Below, piece after piece: positions 1-12,600 of a stretch of 64,000 bases of DNA. Positions within the stretch are counted from its first letter, which is position 1. Each line of letters starts with the position of its first letter. The DNA lies in NCBI GenBank assembly GCA_020796225.1, contig CM036759.1:23234313-23298312 (forward strand), in the 5' to 3' direction. The translations under genes were made by a program, and so were the position numbers. Below the pieces are notes generated by a model, which was not told the DNA's origin, ran no database searches, and was given only the letters and a program-made list of their open reading frames with translations. This DNA is from Arion vulgaris. Lineage: Eukaryota; Mollusca; Gastropoda; Stylommatophora; Arionidae.

Positions 1-264
1 GAACACACATCAAAGCATACAATGATGTACAAGTTTATGTCCATTGTGACTAGTACTTCTTGTGAACAGATAGTATGAAATAGAAAAACGTGAGCTCAGA
101 TATACAGTATTTCATCATATACAATTGAGAATGTTTACATGCACAACTTTCAACAAACAACAAGAGATCATAAAACATATGTTTTCTAATGGGGCACTAA
201 TGTGGGTTAAAATGATTGATTAAAACATGAAAGCAATATGAAGATGAATGCCTCTTAAGCATTA

Positions 265-515
265 AAGGTCTAAAGATAACAGATGTACTCCTTTGCACCG
301 GGTTCCCCATATGACACAGTCCCTCGTCACAGAAATTACTCATCATCTGCTGTATTGAACAAAGCACACACTCCGTAGCTCCAGCAACATTCCTAGGGAT
401 CTCCGAAAAATCCACTTGTGAGCAGAACAGTGCAGGCTGAATTCAAACCCACAACCCTCATAATGCAAAGCAAATGACGTTAACCCCTTAGCAAGAGACT
501 CCTATCCTCTAACCA
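265..515 (-). repeat. SINE-C copy (tRNA-derived)
   Basis: Reading the minus strand, a tRNA-like head has an A-box-like GCTAAGGGGTTAACG and a B-box-like GGGTTTGAATTC. A body follows that is shared with copies near 7080-7315 and 45695-45975 (for example GATCCCTAGGA and GGAGCTACGG). The open frame read across it is not a gene. Confidence 0.75.
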
Positions 516-1539
516 TGTTTGTATTGAAAAATGTTACACCTGATCCTACTGATTCTATAAATAAAGAGGCACCCCCAACATATATATATATATTTATTTA
601 AAATCAATAATTCATAACAGTAAGATGATAAAATAAAAATACATTAATTCAGAGTAAACAACTCTGCAATAAATATTGACTGATTCATTGGACCATCAGC
701 GTTGTTCTTCGATGAATAATCAAGTGCGCTCTGATATTTTTCTTACACAGGACAATCTCTGTGACAATGCACAAACTTTGTTGCACTGGTGGTCCCCATT
801 AAGAACTGAGAAAATGTATAAATATCTTATTTGAATTTTAATTATTTTAACTTGGGATGTGGTTTCCTACCTACACTTTTCAATTTTCAACTGTCAGGGG
901 TTCGTTTTTTTGCTCAACCTGAACACAGGACGTATATTTTATCCTCTGTCTCTGACATGAAAAAGAACTCTATCTCACCTACACTGAGATCAATGATAAA
1001 ATACTGCTTAAAAAACCAACAGCATTGAATCTGCAGCCACATATAAACAAAATTCAAGATTGACAATTCAGTCCTGTGTACAGGCATCCCAGACTACATA
1101 CTTCAAGACTTCCCTGAATATTATATACTGAGGCAAACTCACTGGTCCAGTGCAGCAACACTGGAAAGAAAACTGTACAGAATTCTCAAGTTAAAAAAAG
1201 ACGGTGAAGCTTATACAAGAGACAACAATGAAAATATTAACATTTCAAGCAAATGACAGGAAAGAAGGATTTTATCATTTCAAATGTTATAAACTGAATT
1301 ATTATATTATTCAATAATAGAAAAGTGGAATATATTTAAAGTTACACATTAGAAAATCTGAATTTATTGCACTTTAGGCAAGTGGGACAAAAACAACACA
1401 TGAATTTAAGTGGCGCACATAAATGATACCTTTCATGATCTTCAGAAGGGCACTGGAACAAATTTAACACTGAACACTTCATGTCTATAACAGGTAATTT
1501 ATACAATGAGGATATATTTATTGCATACTGTAAGGTTGT
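516..1539. other. No gene seen
   Basis: AT-rich sequence downstream of the TANGO1 3' end. A short (TA)n run lies near 582-598. Small open frames have no recognisable content. Confidence 0.5.
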
Positions 1540-2130
1540 TGCAGAGCAAAGTAGAGCATACAGGACAATTACTTCCAGTATGAGAATGGAGGTTGAGAAT
1601 GGAGGTTGAGGCCGTTATTGTATCTGATTCTCAGTTGATGCTTCACAAGATCCAAAAGGGTAGGTATGAGTGGAATGTCATCTATAGAAGACTCTAACCT
1701 CCAGAGGCATACATGGATCTACTGTCCTGGGCATGCAGGTGTTTATAGTAATGAGAGAGCAGACAGGCTTACATCAACAACATCTATTGTTGGGGAGTTG
1801 AAAATGGATAAGGGGGATGTTCTTCGGTCTCTTCACGACTGTCTGTTGTATGAAAACACTAAAAAAAGATGTTGAATCGATTCACCGATTTAAGCAGTTT
1901 CGAGTTACCTGTTGTACAAGTAGAACTGGATGCCTGAGGGACAGAGTGAGGAGTGTGTTTAACCAGCAAGTCACAGGAGCTATCAGTATGCATACCCTTC
2001 GATATCTATTGGGGAAGACTGAGCATCTATGTGTCTGCCAGGAGTGCAATGACGTAAGTTTAGTAACCAATAACCAAATCTTAATGTATCACTGCAGGCT
2101 TTGTTATAGTCAACCATCTTTGATATACTT
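1540..2130 (+). mobile_element. LINE-A fragment, RNase H region (decayed)
   Basis: The plus strand encodes pieces such as YCPGHAGVYSNERADRL then VGELKMDKGDVLRSL, the C-terminal half of a retrotransposon RNase H domain. A second piece matches the tail of the 52570-53268 copy. Several frameshifts make it non-functional. Confidence 0.8.
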
Positions 2131-2149
2131 CAGCTCCATATAAAATGTA

Positions 2150-3504
2150 TCTAAATTTTATCACTCTCAAAATTACAATGAGGACCCTGGCGGTGCTACA
2201 AAGTCATGTACTGCCATTGAGAATATCCTGCATAACGAAGAGACAGAACACACATGGTTATTAATCAAAGCGCAATGATGAAGATCATATTACGTAGTTA
2301 ATCAATCATTCAATTAATCATTCAATCAATCAAGTCTGCTGTTATATTTTTCAATCCTCCTCATTTTGTTACTTGCCCAAAAAAGGATGACCATGTATTA
2401 CAGATCTACATAAAACTAATTTGGGCACTGGAAATAATTAGTCCCTTCACATTGGTCCTTTTTTAAAGCTATGCATGGTTTTCTAATATTTTTCTGCAAC
2501 ACAACATCAGTATGGCTTCTTGTGCTCTTATTTTGTTTATATTTATCTACTGTTCATGATACCCTTCCATATAAATCAAATGGCTCTATGTAAATATTGA
2601 TTAACTCTTTTTTCTACTTCAATTGACAAGCTCTTGTTACACAGGATGAGATTTGTCTTCTAAAATTTCTTTTGTATGGTCTACTCTATTCTAAACTATA
2701 TCTTCAATCTGATGTTATTAGAGTTCACTGATATCCAATCCAAGTCAATGCACTTATTCTAACAATGTCAATTTTACTTGAATGTTGCATTCAGTAGGAC
2801 TCCTTTTCCTCTGATGCCCATCACTTATGTCCTCTTACTAATAGGTCATTGACTTCCTTCTTACTGTCTGTTATTAAATATTCTCAGTAGCAACACATTG
2901 AATATTATTCTCTAGAATATACCATTAAAACCACACCAATGTAATACTATAGTTCCAATGCACAACATTCAAACTAATATTGGAAAAATGATACACAACA
3001 AAGCAGTAGGTACAAATTTTGCAGAAGTACATATACAAAATATGCATACACAATTCACATACTGAAAACTGTACACCTGACATACAATCCACTTTACCTT
3101 ACTTTCAATTTTAAACATGTACAGATACCATCTATTCAATTATTTAAATAATATTTCTAAGTTGACCAGCTAGTTTTCTTTAAATTATACAACACCAAAA
3201 ACCTGAAGGACTTTATTTAAAAAACACTTTAAATTACAGACTATGTGATACATATGCATCCCATATGTGCACATTTACACATAAATGGTAACCACCAGTG
3301 CCTTCTGTACATGCTGTTGATGCTTGAGGAACACTTGTCTTCCCTGAGACAGATAGGTACTCTCATGAAACAAGCACAATACTGATGTCAGCCCATGGAT
3401 GTTGCAAAGGCACCTTGGAAATAATATATTTCACAAAAATGCTGTTTGACAAATAATATTTTCTAAACACTGCACAAAAAAAAGATTAATAACACCTCAA
3501 CCAT
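2150..3504 (-). other. Probable TANGO1 3' UTR and flank
   Basis: AT-rich with no open frame of note. AATAAA on the minus strand at 3212-3217, about 290 bases after the stop codon, is the first plausible polyadenylation signal. Others occur further left and I cannot tell which is used. No recognisable repeat was seen. Confidence 0.45.
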
Positions 3505-3617
3505 CTAAACTTGGCTTTGCTGTTGTCGTGGGGATGTCTGGTTACCCTGCTTAGGTGATGGTCTATCTAAAGAAGGTGGTGGGTTCCTGCCATATGGTGG
3601 TAATGGGTACCGTCCAT
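3505..3617 (-). CDS. Tango1 (MIA3): TANGO1 exon 28 (C-terminus and stop)
   Basis: 113 nt of coding sequence after TTTTCACACAG, phase 1 in. It encodes [19 protein letters not shown], then [18 protein letters not shown], then TAG at 3505-3507. The tail is glutamine rich with one PPP. Confidence 0.9.
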
Positions 3618-6600
3618 CTGTGTGAAAATACAATCAACATAGTAATTAGGAAATACAATATATAAAAATGGGATAAAAATAACTTAAAAAATAACTAAAT
3701 AACATTTATTATAACATATTTTTAATACATTAATAAAATTCATAATTCAAGAATGTGAAATAATAAAAAAAATATTGATTCAAAAGGAATGCTAGTTTCA
3801 CTTGAAATTTGAGTGTTGTTAAGTCATTGCAACAGTAAAAATTCGTTTATGATAGTGAAAGTGAAACTATAAGGTGATCAACATTTCTGTAACGATTATT
3901 ATTCAGCAGTATACATTAGTAACTTGCAATGAGTTAACCAGTAATCTAATTTGGGAACAAGAAGCAGCAATAAGAAATGGTCAGAACTAATAGTGACATC
4001 AATATCTTTAAGATATAATCTTGTGAAAGTGTGGAACTTCAATTCACTTAACACTTTCGCTGCCACCAACGACAAAAGTCGGAGATATTCAAAGTTCCTT
4101 TCACTGCCATCATAGACTTTTGTTGTAGATTATGTCTTTTTAAACGGGAGTATCACTAGCAAAAACAGGGTTACTGTTATGCCCTACTTCCCGTATTTTT
4201 CCCGAAGAGCTCTACAAATTGGCAGATCTAGTGTGAATGCGGTAAACATACAATAAGTCTAATTTTGAACAAATCTTTCACGATTTTTAGTAAGTAAACA
4301 AAGATTTTCAAAATGGGTGATGTAGCTGATGAATAGTGATGTCCAAAATGACTCTTATTCTGACTTTTTATCCAGTGATAGTGATAAAACAGATTCTGAA
4401 TGTGATACAAATTTGAACTTTGATTCATGTGACGATGTTTATAGATCAATAGCAGATATTCCCAGGGTACAGGAGTAGGTGATGGACACCCACCTCGAAA
4501 ACGGGGGCATGTCATACTGTGGATAGGTATGGGGCGCGACACCAATATCAGTTACGGCAATAACTTGTGGATTATGAAGAATATTACTTTACATATAGAT
4601 AGATTAGTAGCTCATTAATATATGAATACTATTCCATAGTTTAAAAGTCCTAAGTTTATTAGTTTATTTTTTAATGATTTTTTAAATTGTCACCCTGAAA
4701 ACTGATCATGCCCAAAAATAGCGTGGCAGTGAGCCAGACTTGGTTGAAAAATGGGTGGCAGCGAAAGTGTTAAGAAGAAAGATTAGTTCAGAGTATCATA
4801 GCTAGCATTATGTAACAGAAGTCATTATGTTAAACAAAAAGCACATAAAATGTTTTGGAATACGCAACAAGGAGGACAACTGCAGTGTTGATCTTATACT
4901 TATTAGTGAAGCAAAAAAAATTTGAACATGACACACATAGATACCTATACGAGGAGAGTCGGGGCCCATTGTAGGTGATCCTGAGCTCACATGAGCAAGA
5001 TGAGGAGGAGGAAGAGGTCCTCCTCTTAGATGTGGTGGAAGCATGTCAGGTGGAGGGTGACGGAATGGTGGACTGCGTCTGTCCATCATGTGATGGGGAA
5101 GAGGTCGGCGATCGTATGGTGGAGGTGACCTTCTATCCATCATCCCAGGAGGAGGCATACGCAGTGGTGGAGAGCGACCACCACTAAATGGAGGCACACG
5201 GGGTGGAGGCGATCTACCATCTGGGGGAAGTGGTCTCATTCCTGGAGGTGGCAATGGAGGCCTTCGGAGGTCCATGGAAAATGGCGGTGGTCCCCTTTCT
5301 CCATGAGATGGAGGTAAGAAATCATCATCCCTGTAAGAACAATAAATACAATTTAGTTTCTAACAAAAAGTAATACAGAGCCAGACATGACCCCACTGTA
5401 GTCATTAGACTGTTCAGCTCAGTCAGGAAATAAAAAATTCCCATTGTTGTGGGCTGACTTTTTTATGTTTGATATAACACTAAGCTTTATTGCAGTTTAC
5501 ATTCTAAGAGTACATGATTATTTATTGATCAAATGTGTTAATAATATTGGTATTCCTTAGTTTTGAATTCATTTTGTGACATAATATAAACCTTGTTTTG
5601 AATGTTGTGTTATTATTTGTCTGTATCTAAAAATACTGGAATGTATGGGTCCCATGACGTCAGAACGATGAGTTCAGCAAACTTTCACGAGATTGCCGAC
5701 CTTATGACTTCAAGGGGCTGTGGAGCCAGACTGACTTATGATTTAGAATGTAAAGTCATGCACCAATATCAGATACAGCCATTAATAAATTTAAAGACTT
5801 GGTCAGAAAGGATAAGTCTATAGAAAGTTATGGCCTCTGCATCGATCAAAGCATCAAAAGCAAGTGAAAACTAGCTCATCCTCAAAATACAATCTCAACA
5901 GAAATTATCCTGAGGACAGAGAAGGTGAAAGGGCAAATGCTGCTTAATCAGTATGTGGCACAGACAGATAAAGGTAATAAAATGCCTGCCAGCATATTAG
6001 GAACAACAATTTTTGAGAAAGTCATAAGTGAGAAAGTGTATGTAGACATCATATCTGAAGCCAATGTTGAATATACTGAACAGCAAACATAATGCTCCTG
6101 GCCCAGATGGAATACTGTATATCTATATAAAGCTGTCCAATATCTGCTCAACTGCCTTATTCAAACTGGAGTTCATGGAAATCAATGTGCTGATGTGTCA
6201 GTTGTAAGGTACCTGTGAAGGGAAGATTAGAGTTTGGACAAGGGAGAATACTGAGGTCAATAAAAGATCGCCTCCTGGGGAAGAACACTTGTCATTGATA
6301 AATCAGTAGTGATGAGAATGAAGGAGTTTGGAACCAAGAGTGGGATGAGCAAGGACGGTTTAGATGCACATGTAACAAATATGTGATAAATCAGCAAACA
6401 TATCCTTTATCATCTGCTGAGGGAGACTGAGCACCTATGAGTATGCCTGAAATGTGATGATGTCGATCCTTAACTCCTCGTGGACCAAATGCCACACTAT
6501 GTGGCTTTGAGTTAAACGCCTTTTTATCAGGAGCCACACTAAAAAGCATTTTTATTCTAAAAACTTGTAAAAAACATGGCTCTGCCCTGGTCCACTATGA

Positions 6601-9600
6601 GTTAAATTATGAATACAGAATGCAGATATAAAACGAACTTACTGAATGATGTCTGAGATAAAGTGAAGCAATAAATACATTCAAAGATTACCTCATATGA
6701 AGTGGAGGAAGAAGTGGCAGTGAACCTCTTGATGGTGATCTATCCATTCCTGGTGGTGGTGGTCCATTCATAACTCCTAGAATGAAATTATTAATTAGTT
6801 TACTATAATTGTTTTAATGATAAGAGAATATTTATGAAAACAATGTCATCTAAGAGGTTGACCTCTCCTGGACAGTCACAAGGTTAGAAGAGTTGCTTTT
6901 CAAAATGATTGAGGTCAGATTTACTTTCCAGCTTTGATATGCTCTGGTTGACCTAGCATAAATTAGATACTTGATTCACAGAGTAAGGAAAATGTTGGTG
7001 ATGAAAAAAGCTGGTCACTTCACACACAAATGTTATATAGTAGTATTGCCTAAATGGTCTAAATCTGAAGGATTGACTACATTAAGCCAGGTTTTCACAA
7101 TATTGCTTGGTCACTCTCTGCAGAAATGGCAAGCTACCTGTCAAGAGTATTGCACAAAATATGAAACCTAAAGCTCTGGTAACAATTCAAAGAGATCAGA
7201 AAAAATGAACCTGTGAACAGAACGATGCAGCCCAGATTAAAAAACAAGACATTCATAACACAATGCTTTGTCACAGAGATATCCCTCCCCAGTCTCCCAG
7301 AGTAGTATTGTGAGGCTCTAACAACTTAACTTCACTTCCCTACAACACTATATGGTATGCAATTACCTTTATCTTTGCTAAGAATATTATGATGAAATAC
7401 TATGACTAATGCATGTTTTCATCAATTTACACCTTTTACAAGAGCTATAATGCATAACAAATCATGCTAAAATTAAAGAAATGTTTAATTATGATAAATA
7501 TCTCTACAGCAGACAAGCTCATACACACACTAAATAAAACATTAAATTAAAGCGACAAGTAAAACAATTTCAATGATGAGAGATCATCAATATTGATTGC
7601 TTAAATAGCTACTACTGCTGCCACTACCACTAATAAACCCTCTAGTTTTTAGTGGAACATAACGTTGCAATTCTCGCTCTCCCCAAAGTCTATTATGGGC
7701 CATCTTCTTCAGTTCTGCCCATGAGACTTATCACTCTAACCTTCTCTTTTACAGTTCTTTGCCAGGTATTTTTTTTGTCCTTCCCACATCTCTTTTCCAG
7801 TGGATTCCAGTTAAATGCATGTCTGGCTAAGTTGGTTCCTGAGTGTGTGTCCAGTCAATAAGCACTTTGTTTAAATAACTAGATCATGAAAATGTCAAAG
7901 TTAAATAACATATACAGAAATGAATTTAACAACTATAGTTAGGAACAAATGTTTACCTGCTGGTGGTATTCCTCTTGTGGGTAACGGTCGTATCAAACCT
8001 CCAGGGCCCATAAATTGCCTTCTTTCTATGTCTGTTAATCTGCAAAATTAGATTAACAAAGATGACACTAATACAATGTTTTCAAGATGGATTGGTGTAT
8101 CTGTACAGAAATGGTTTCAGCATCATGATTTTTTTAAAGTACCCAAAAGTAAAGAACTTGTTTCCCTATCTTGAAGTATATCAGGAAATACGGTTTTAGG
8201 CCCATATTTTTCTTTGACCAATAACGCATGATGGGTGATATGGTCAACAGTATTGTCTTTATTTTACAGTGTTTCTCTGGTACCTGAGTTGACCCGAGAG
8301 CCATTATCTTCGAAGTACACTAACCACAAATATATCACAACGATCTCATTTGGTTGGGTGTACCTATCAATTAGGTTCCTTATCTTTGCATCTGCAGCTG
8401 TCTGGGGTCATTTCCTTACCAAGGTGACTATGACCTCCATATTTTCATGCAACTTCCCTGAGTATCAGTTCTTCTTCTTCTTCTTCTGCTAACATTCTTC
8501 ACGGCCAATTTGATCATTCTTATTGTGATGTATAATTGGTCCACTGGCAAGAACGGAGTGATCTACGCCGGGACGATTGTGCGCCCATGGTGACTAGGCC
8601 CGCCCGTCCGTTTTCTGCCAGCTTTTGATTTACTAGGGTGAACTTTCCCTAGAACGATCCTTTCGGATCTACGCCTTTTCGATCAACTTTGCCGTATATT
8701 TGGGCTTTGTGATCTACGCCAAGACAGTGAGTTACGCTGCTTTACCCGGTCTGACTGAGAAATATTTCTCGGGCTTGTCAGCTTGTCCTCGGACGGCGGC
8801 TTACTCGTATAAAACACCGTGTAAAGTATCGGCCTTCGCCAATGTTCAGGACCCTGGCTTCCTGTTTGATCCGTACATTGTCGGCCTTGCTTTACCGTAC
8901 ATTTTTGAGCTTGATCCGGGAAGGAACATTCTCAGCCTTTTCTAGACGCGTATCGGTACGTGGCAATTTGCAATTTACCTCAAAAGCACTGGCATGGGAC
9001 CGAGTACAAACAATGTAGAGGGTCGTTTCAGTGGGCACTATAAGCGTAACTGAGGATTTTGCGCCGCGCCATCACCCGCCCAGTTATTCCGGGGATGTTA
9101 GTTACGACTGCAATCGAACCTTGCCCAGTTGCCCCAAGGCTGGCAGTTCCGTTAGGCTTCACCAACCTCAGTTCTTCCGGGGATGTTAATTTAATCGCAC
9201 AGTACCTTGCACGGTTTTCCCAGGGCGGGTAGTTTCGGTATGCACTAAACGCAACTTGTTCTTTTGCGCTCGGCAAACCTTGCCCAGTACATGTATCTGC
9301 ACCAGGCTACCAATGCGGGGTCAGCTGCAATCTTCTCTCGCACCAACACGAGGGTAGACTTTCATTCGTTACGGTCCTGCATTGTTTATTCTTGCCGACG
9401 GGCTGGCAATGTTTGCCCCTTCCTCAGGGCTTCGAGCTTCGCCCTACGTGGGCATACTTTGGTCACTGGATGCACCTCTCATCCATGTCTGAGACGTCTT
9501 GCTGTTTTTTGCGTTCAGGACTTGGGCAATATCTTGTTGGACATCGGTCAGGAGAATTGTGCATTTTATTTGTATGTATCTTTATCATATTTCCGTAATT

Positions 9601-12600
9601 GCACTGCTACCACTACCAGTAGTTTCCTCTCCCGATCCCTGCCCCTCTTAGCCAGACCAGAACCAGAGTCTGTTTCCAGGGTCACCGCGTGGAGGTTAGG
9701 GGCAGGGTCTTGGTTAGCGCGCCGCCTCGCTAACCCTGGCTCATGTTACCACCATGACCTCATGAGCCTTTTGAATTGAACCTCGACTGATTTAATGAGC
9801 CATTCGCGGTTTCACCGTGAGACAGTGTGAACTTAGACATGCATGGCTTAATCTTTGAGACAAGCATATGACTACTGGCAGGATCAACCAGATAGCTGTC
9901 ATGGACGAGACCGGACCGACAATGCTCGGGTAGGAGACAGCGCTCTGTGCAGAGCGGATCCGACGTCCCCGCGAAATGCGAATTGAAGCGAAACGACCGA
10001 GCGCTCGTTCCCACAGTTTTGCCGGCAAGACTTGCGCCGCCAAGCAAAAAACGACACCATGTTACTACCTCTGGACCCACAAGCTCTATGCAGAGCCGGG
10101 CCTTTAACGAGACCACCGTCGAGCGTTTAAAATTTTAGACTGACTGCATCACACCGCGACCGAGAAACTCCGATATACGGACACACACACACCACCAATA
10201 AGACCACGCGCGAGCGAGCTAGTCTTAATAGCAGACGCTACCTTGTCCCTTATTCGCTGGGAGCCTCGTCGCGTGAAAAGCGAGGAGGCACGCACAGCCG
10301 TTAGAGACTATGCACGCAATTGGTTATCGACACTGGGAACCTGTCAGCTGACTGGCTCGCCCGTCCGGTTATTTTCAAAACGGGGAGGCACAGTTTGCAG
10401 ACGCACAACCCAGATGGATCGTGTCATCTATTGAACCTCGACTGATTTAATGAGCCATTCGCGGTTTCACCGTGAGACAGTGTGAACTTAGACATGCATG
10501 GCTTAATCTTTGAGACAAGCATATGACTACTGGCAGGATCAACCAGATAGCTGTCATGGACGAGACCGACCGACAATGCTCGGGTAGGAGACATCGCTCT
10601 GTGCAGAGCGGATCCCGACGTCCCCGGCGAAAATGCTAAATTGAAGCGAAACGACCGAGCGCGCTTCCCACAGTTTTGCCGGCAAGACTTGCGCCGCCAA
10701 CAAAAAAAAAAAAAAAAAAAAAAACCACACCATGTTACTACCTGCGGACCCACAAGCTCTGCAGAGCCGGGCCTTTAACGAGACCACCGTCGAGCGTTTA
10801 AAATTTTAGACTGACTGCATCACACCGCGACCGAGAAACTCCGATATACGGACACACACGCCACCAATAAGACCAGCGCGCGAGCGAGCTAGTCTTAATA
10901 GCAGACGCTACCTTGTCCCTTATTCGCTGGGAGCCTCGTTCGCGTGAAAAGCGAGGAGGCACGCGCAGCCGTTAGAGACTATGCACGCAATTGGTTATCG
11001 ACACTGGGAACTGTCGCTGACTGGCTCGCCCGTCCGGTTATTTTCAAAACGGGGAGGCACAGTTTGCAGACGCACAACCCAGATGAGAGTATCAGTTCAT
11101 TCACCATCATGGCTGATGTAATTAAGGGGACATTTCTGAGAGATAGTACTCTCCTCTTCCATCATCCAAGACTGTCCCCTCTTTTGTCTTTCATCTTTCC
11201 TCTCTGTAAGACAACAGGGTTGTGGATGCTGCCTATCGCCAAAGATATATAAGTATGCCTTTACCTGGGTAATTTTGTGTCTTTCAGATATATTAGTCAA
11301 GAATGTATTGCATAGCTTGGCATGAAAAATCTACTGTGCAACCTAGGATAAATCTCATGGCTTTATTTTTAAACCTATCCACCCTCCAGTTGGGCTCTGA
11401 TGATTGTCAGGAGACCAAGTCCATATAGCGATTGTATCAATCAATCAATTGTATCAATCAGGAGACCAAGTCCATATAGTGATGGTATCAATTGTATCAA
11501 TCAATCAAGTCCATAGACAGTCACCAAGAGCACCAGTCCCTGATTCGGTAAGAACAAGTCTTTATTCACGTTCAGTAGCTGTCAATACTCAGAGTCAAAC
11601 TCTTTCCTGATAATGACTGGTGGTCTTGGTTACTGAGAGCAGAAACCACACTCTGAGCACAATTAATGTAGAAAAATATACTCAATAATAAACTTGGTGT
11701 AGAACAAAACCCATGACTATGTGAAAGGGGAATTAATATGTGCAGCTCCTCCATTCACTTAATGATAGGGAAGCATTTTTCTCACCTACTTGGGGGTGGA
11801 TAGAGAACTTCAACATATCTCACAACTTCTACGTTGCTGTTATCTGATATGTTGAGTTTCAAAAATGTATCATACTCTAACCTTCACATTATAGTTCATA
11901 AGTACGGTTCCAACTTCACTGCAACGGGTCACCCCATAATTGCTCCATTCCTATGCCAATGATATCACACTAAATGCTAATAACTGTGAAACGTTTCCTG
12001 TGTGAACTAATTCCAGAATGAAACAGCCGCGTAACGCCACAAAAAGAAACCTGCTCCGCATAAAATGCATATGGCCGTCGCTAATGTAGCAAAACAAAAC
12101 TGTTCATCACTTGAATTGCAATTCTTGTCGAATGGAACATCAATCACAACAAAATCCAGCTTTCTGCACTCGCAATATAACTGCATACGGCAGATTGAGT
12201 TTGTTCGTCATAACCGCTGTCCGCCATTTTCTGAATACACACAACAAACGCACGGTTGACACAGCAAAAGCATTCCATGTAACAGTCATAGCTCACAGCG
12301 TTGCTCAAGCACTAACTCAGTAGTTCGGCACACGAACCGGAAAATACCCGACCAAACATGGCGGAAATGCGCTAGAAAGTCGTGTTCAAAATCAAACAGA
12401 TCTGACTCTGAATGGCCCTCCCGTATTCCGCCATTGCTGGCCAGATTTTTTCAAATTGTGTTTCTACAACTTATCTCTTAGTTTATGATACTGTGTTGTA
12501 GGGTACAGTTACAACAAAAGCATAAATGGACCAACAAATTTCAGCAAACACATTATACAAACACAACAAAGCAAATAAATCCTGAACTGATTAAAGTAAC

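Larger units (their letters stand above)
9778..11085 (-). repeat. Tandem pair of rDNA ETS-18S units
   Basis: Unit 1 is 9778-10416 and unit 2 is 10433-11085, separated by a 16-base linker. They are nearly identical except for small indels and a run of about 23 A at 10702-10724 in unit 2. Both begin and end at the same points relative to rDNA (GAACCTCGAC at left, CCCAGATG at right), so the unit was defined before it was duplicated. They sit in the intron between TANGO1 exons 24 and 25. Confidence 0.9.

Noticed and set aside
4975..5373. Acidic plus-strand frames
   Set aside because: They are antisense shadows of the proline-rich TANGO1 exon 27.
9264..9779. 171-codon frame in the CpG-rich block
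   Set aside because: No motif. CpG-rich sequence has fewer stop codons, and the frame covers degenerate subrepeats and runs up to the rDNA junction.
11770..11830. Extra TANGO1 exon between exons 24 and 25
   Set aside because: A donor-like GTGAGA exists, but the phases of exons 24 and 25 already match and the reading does not fit the protein.
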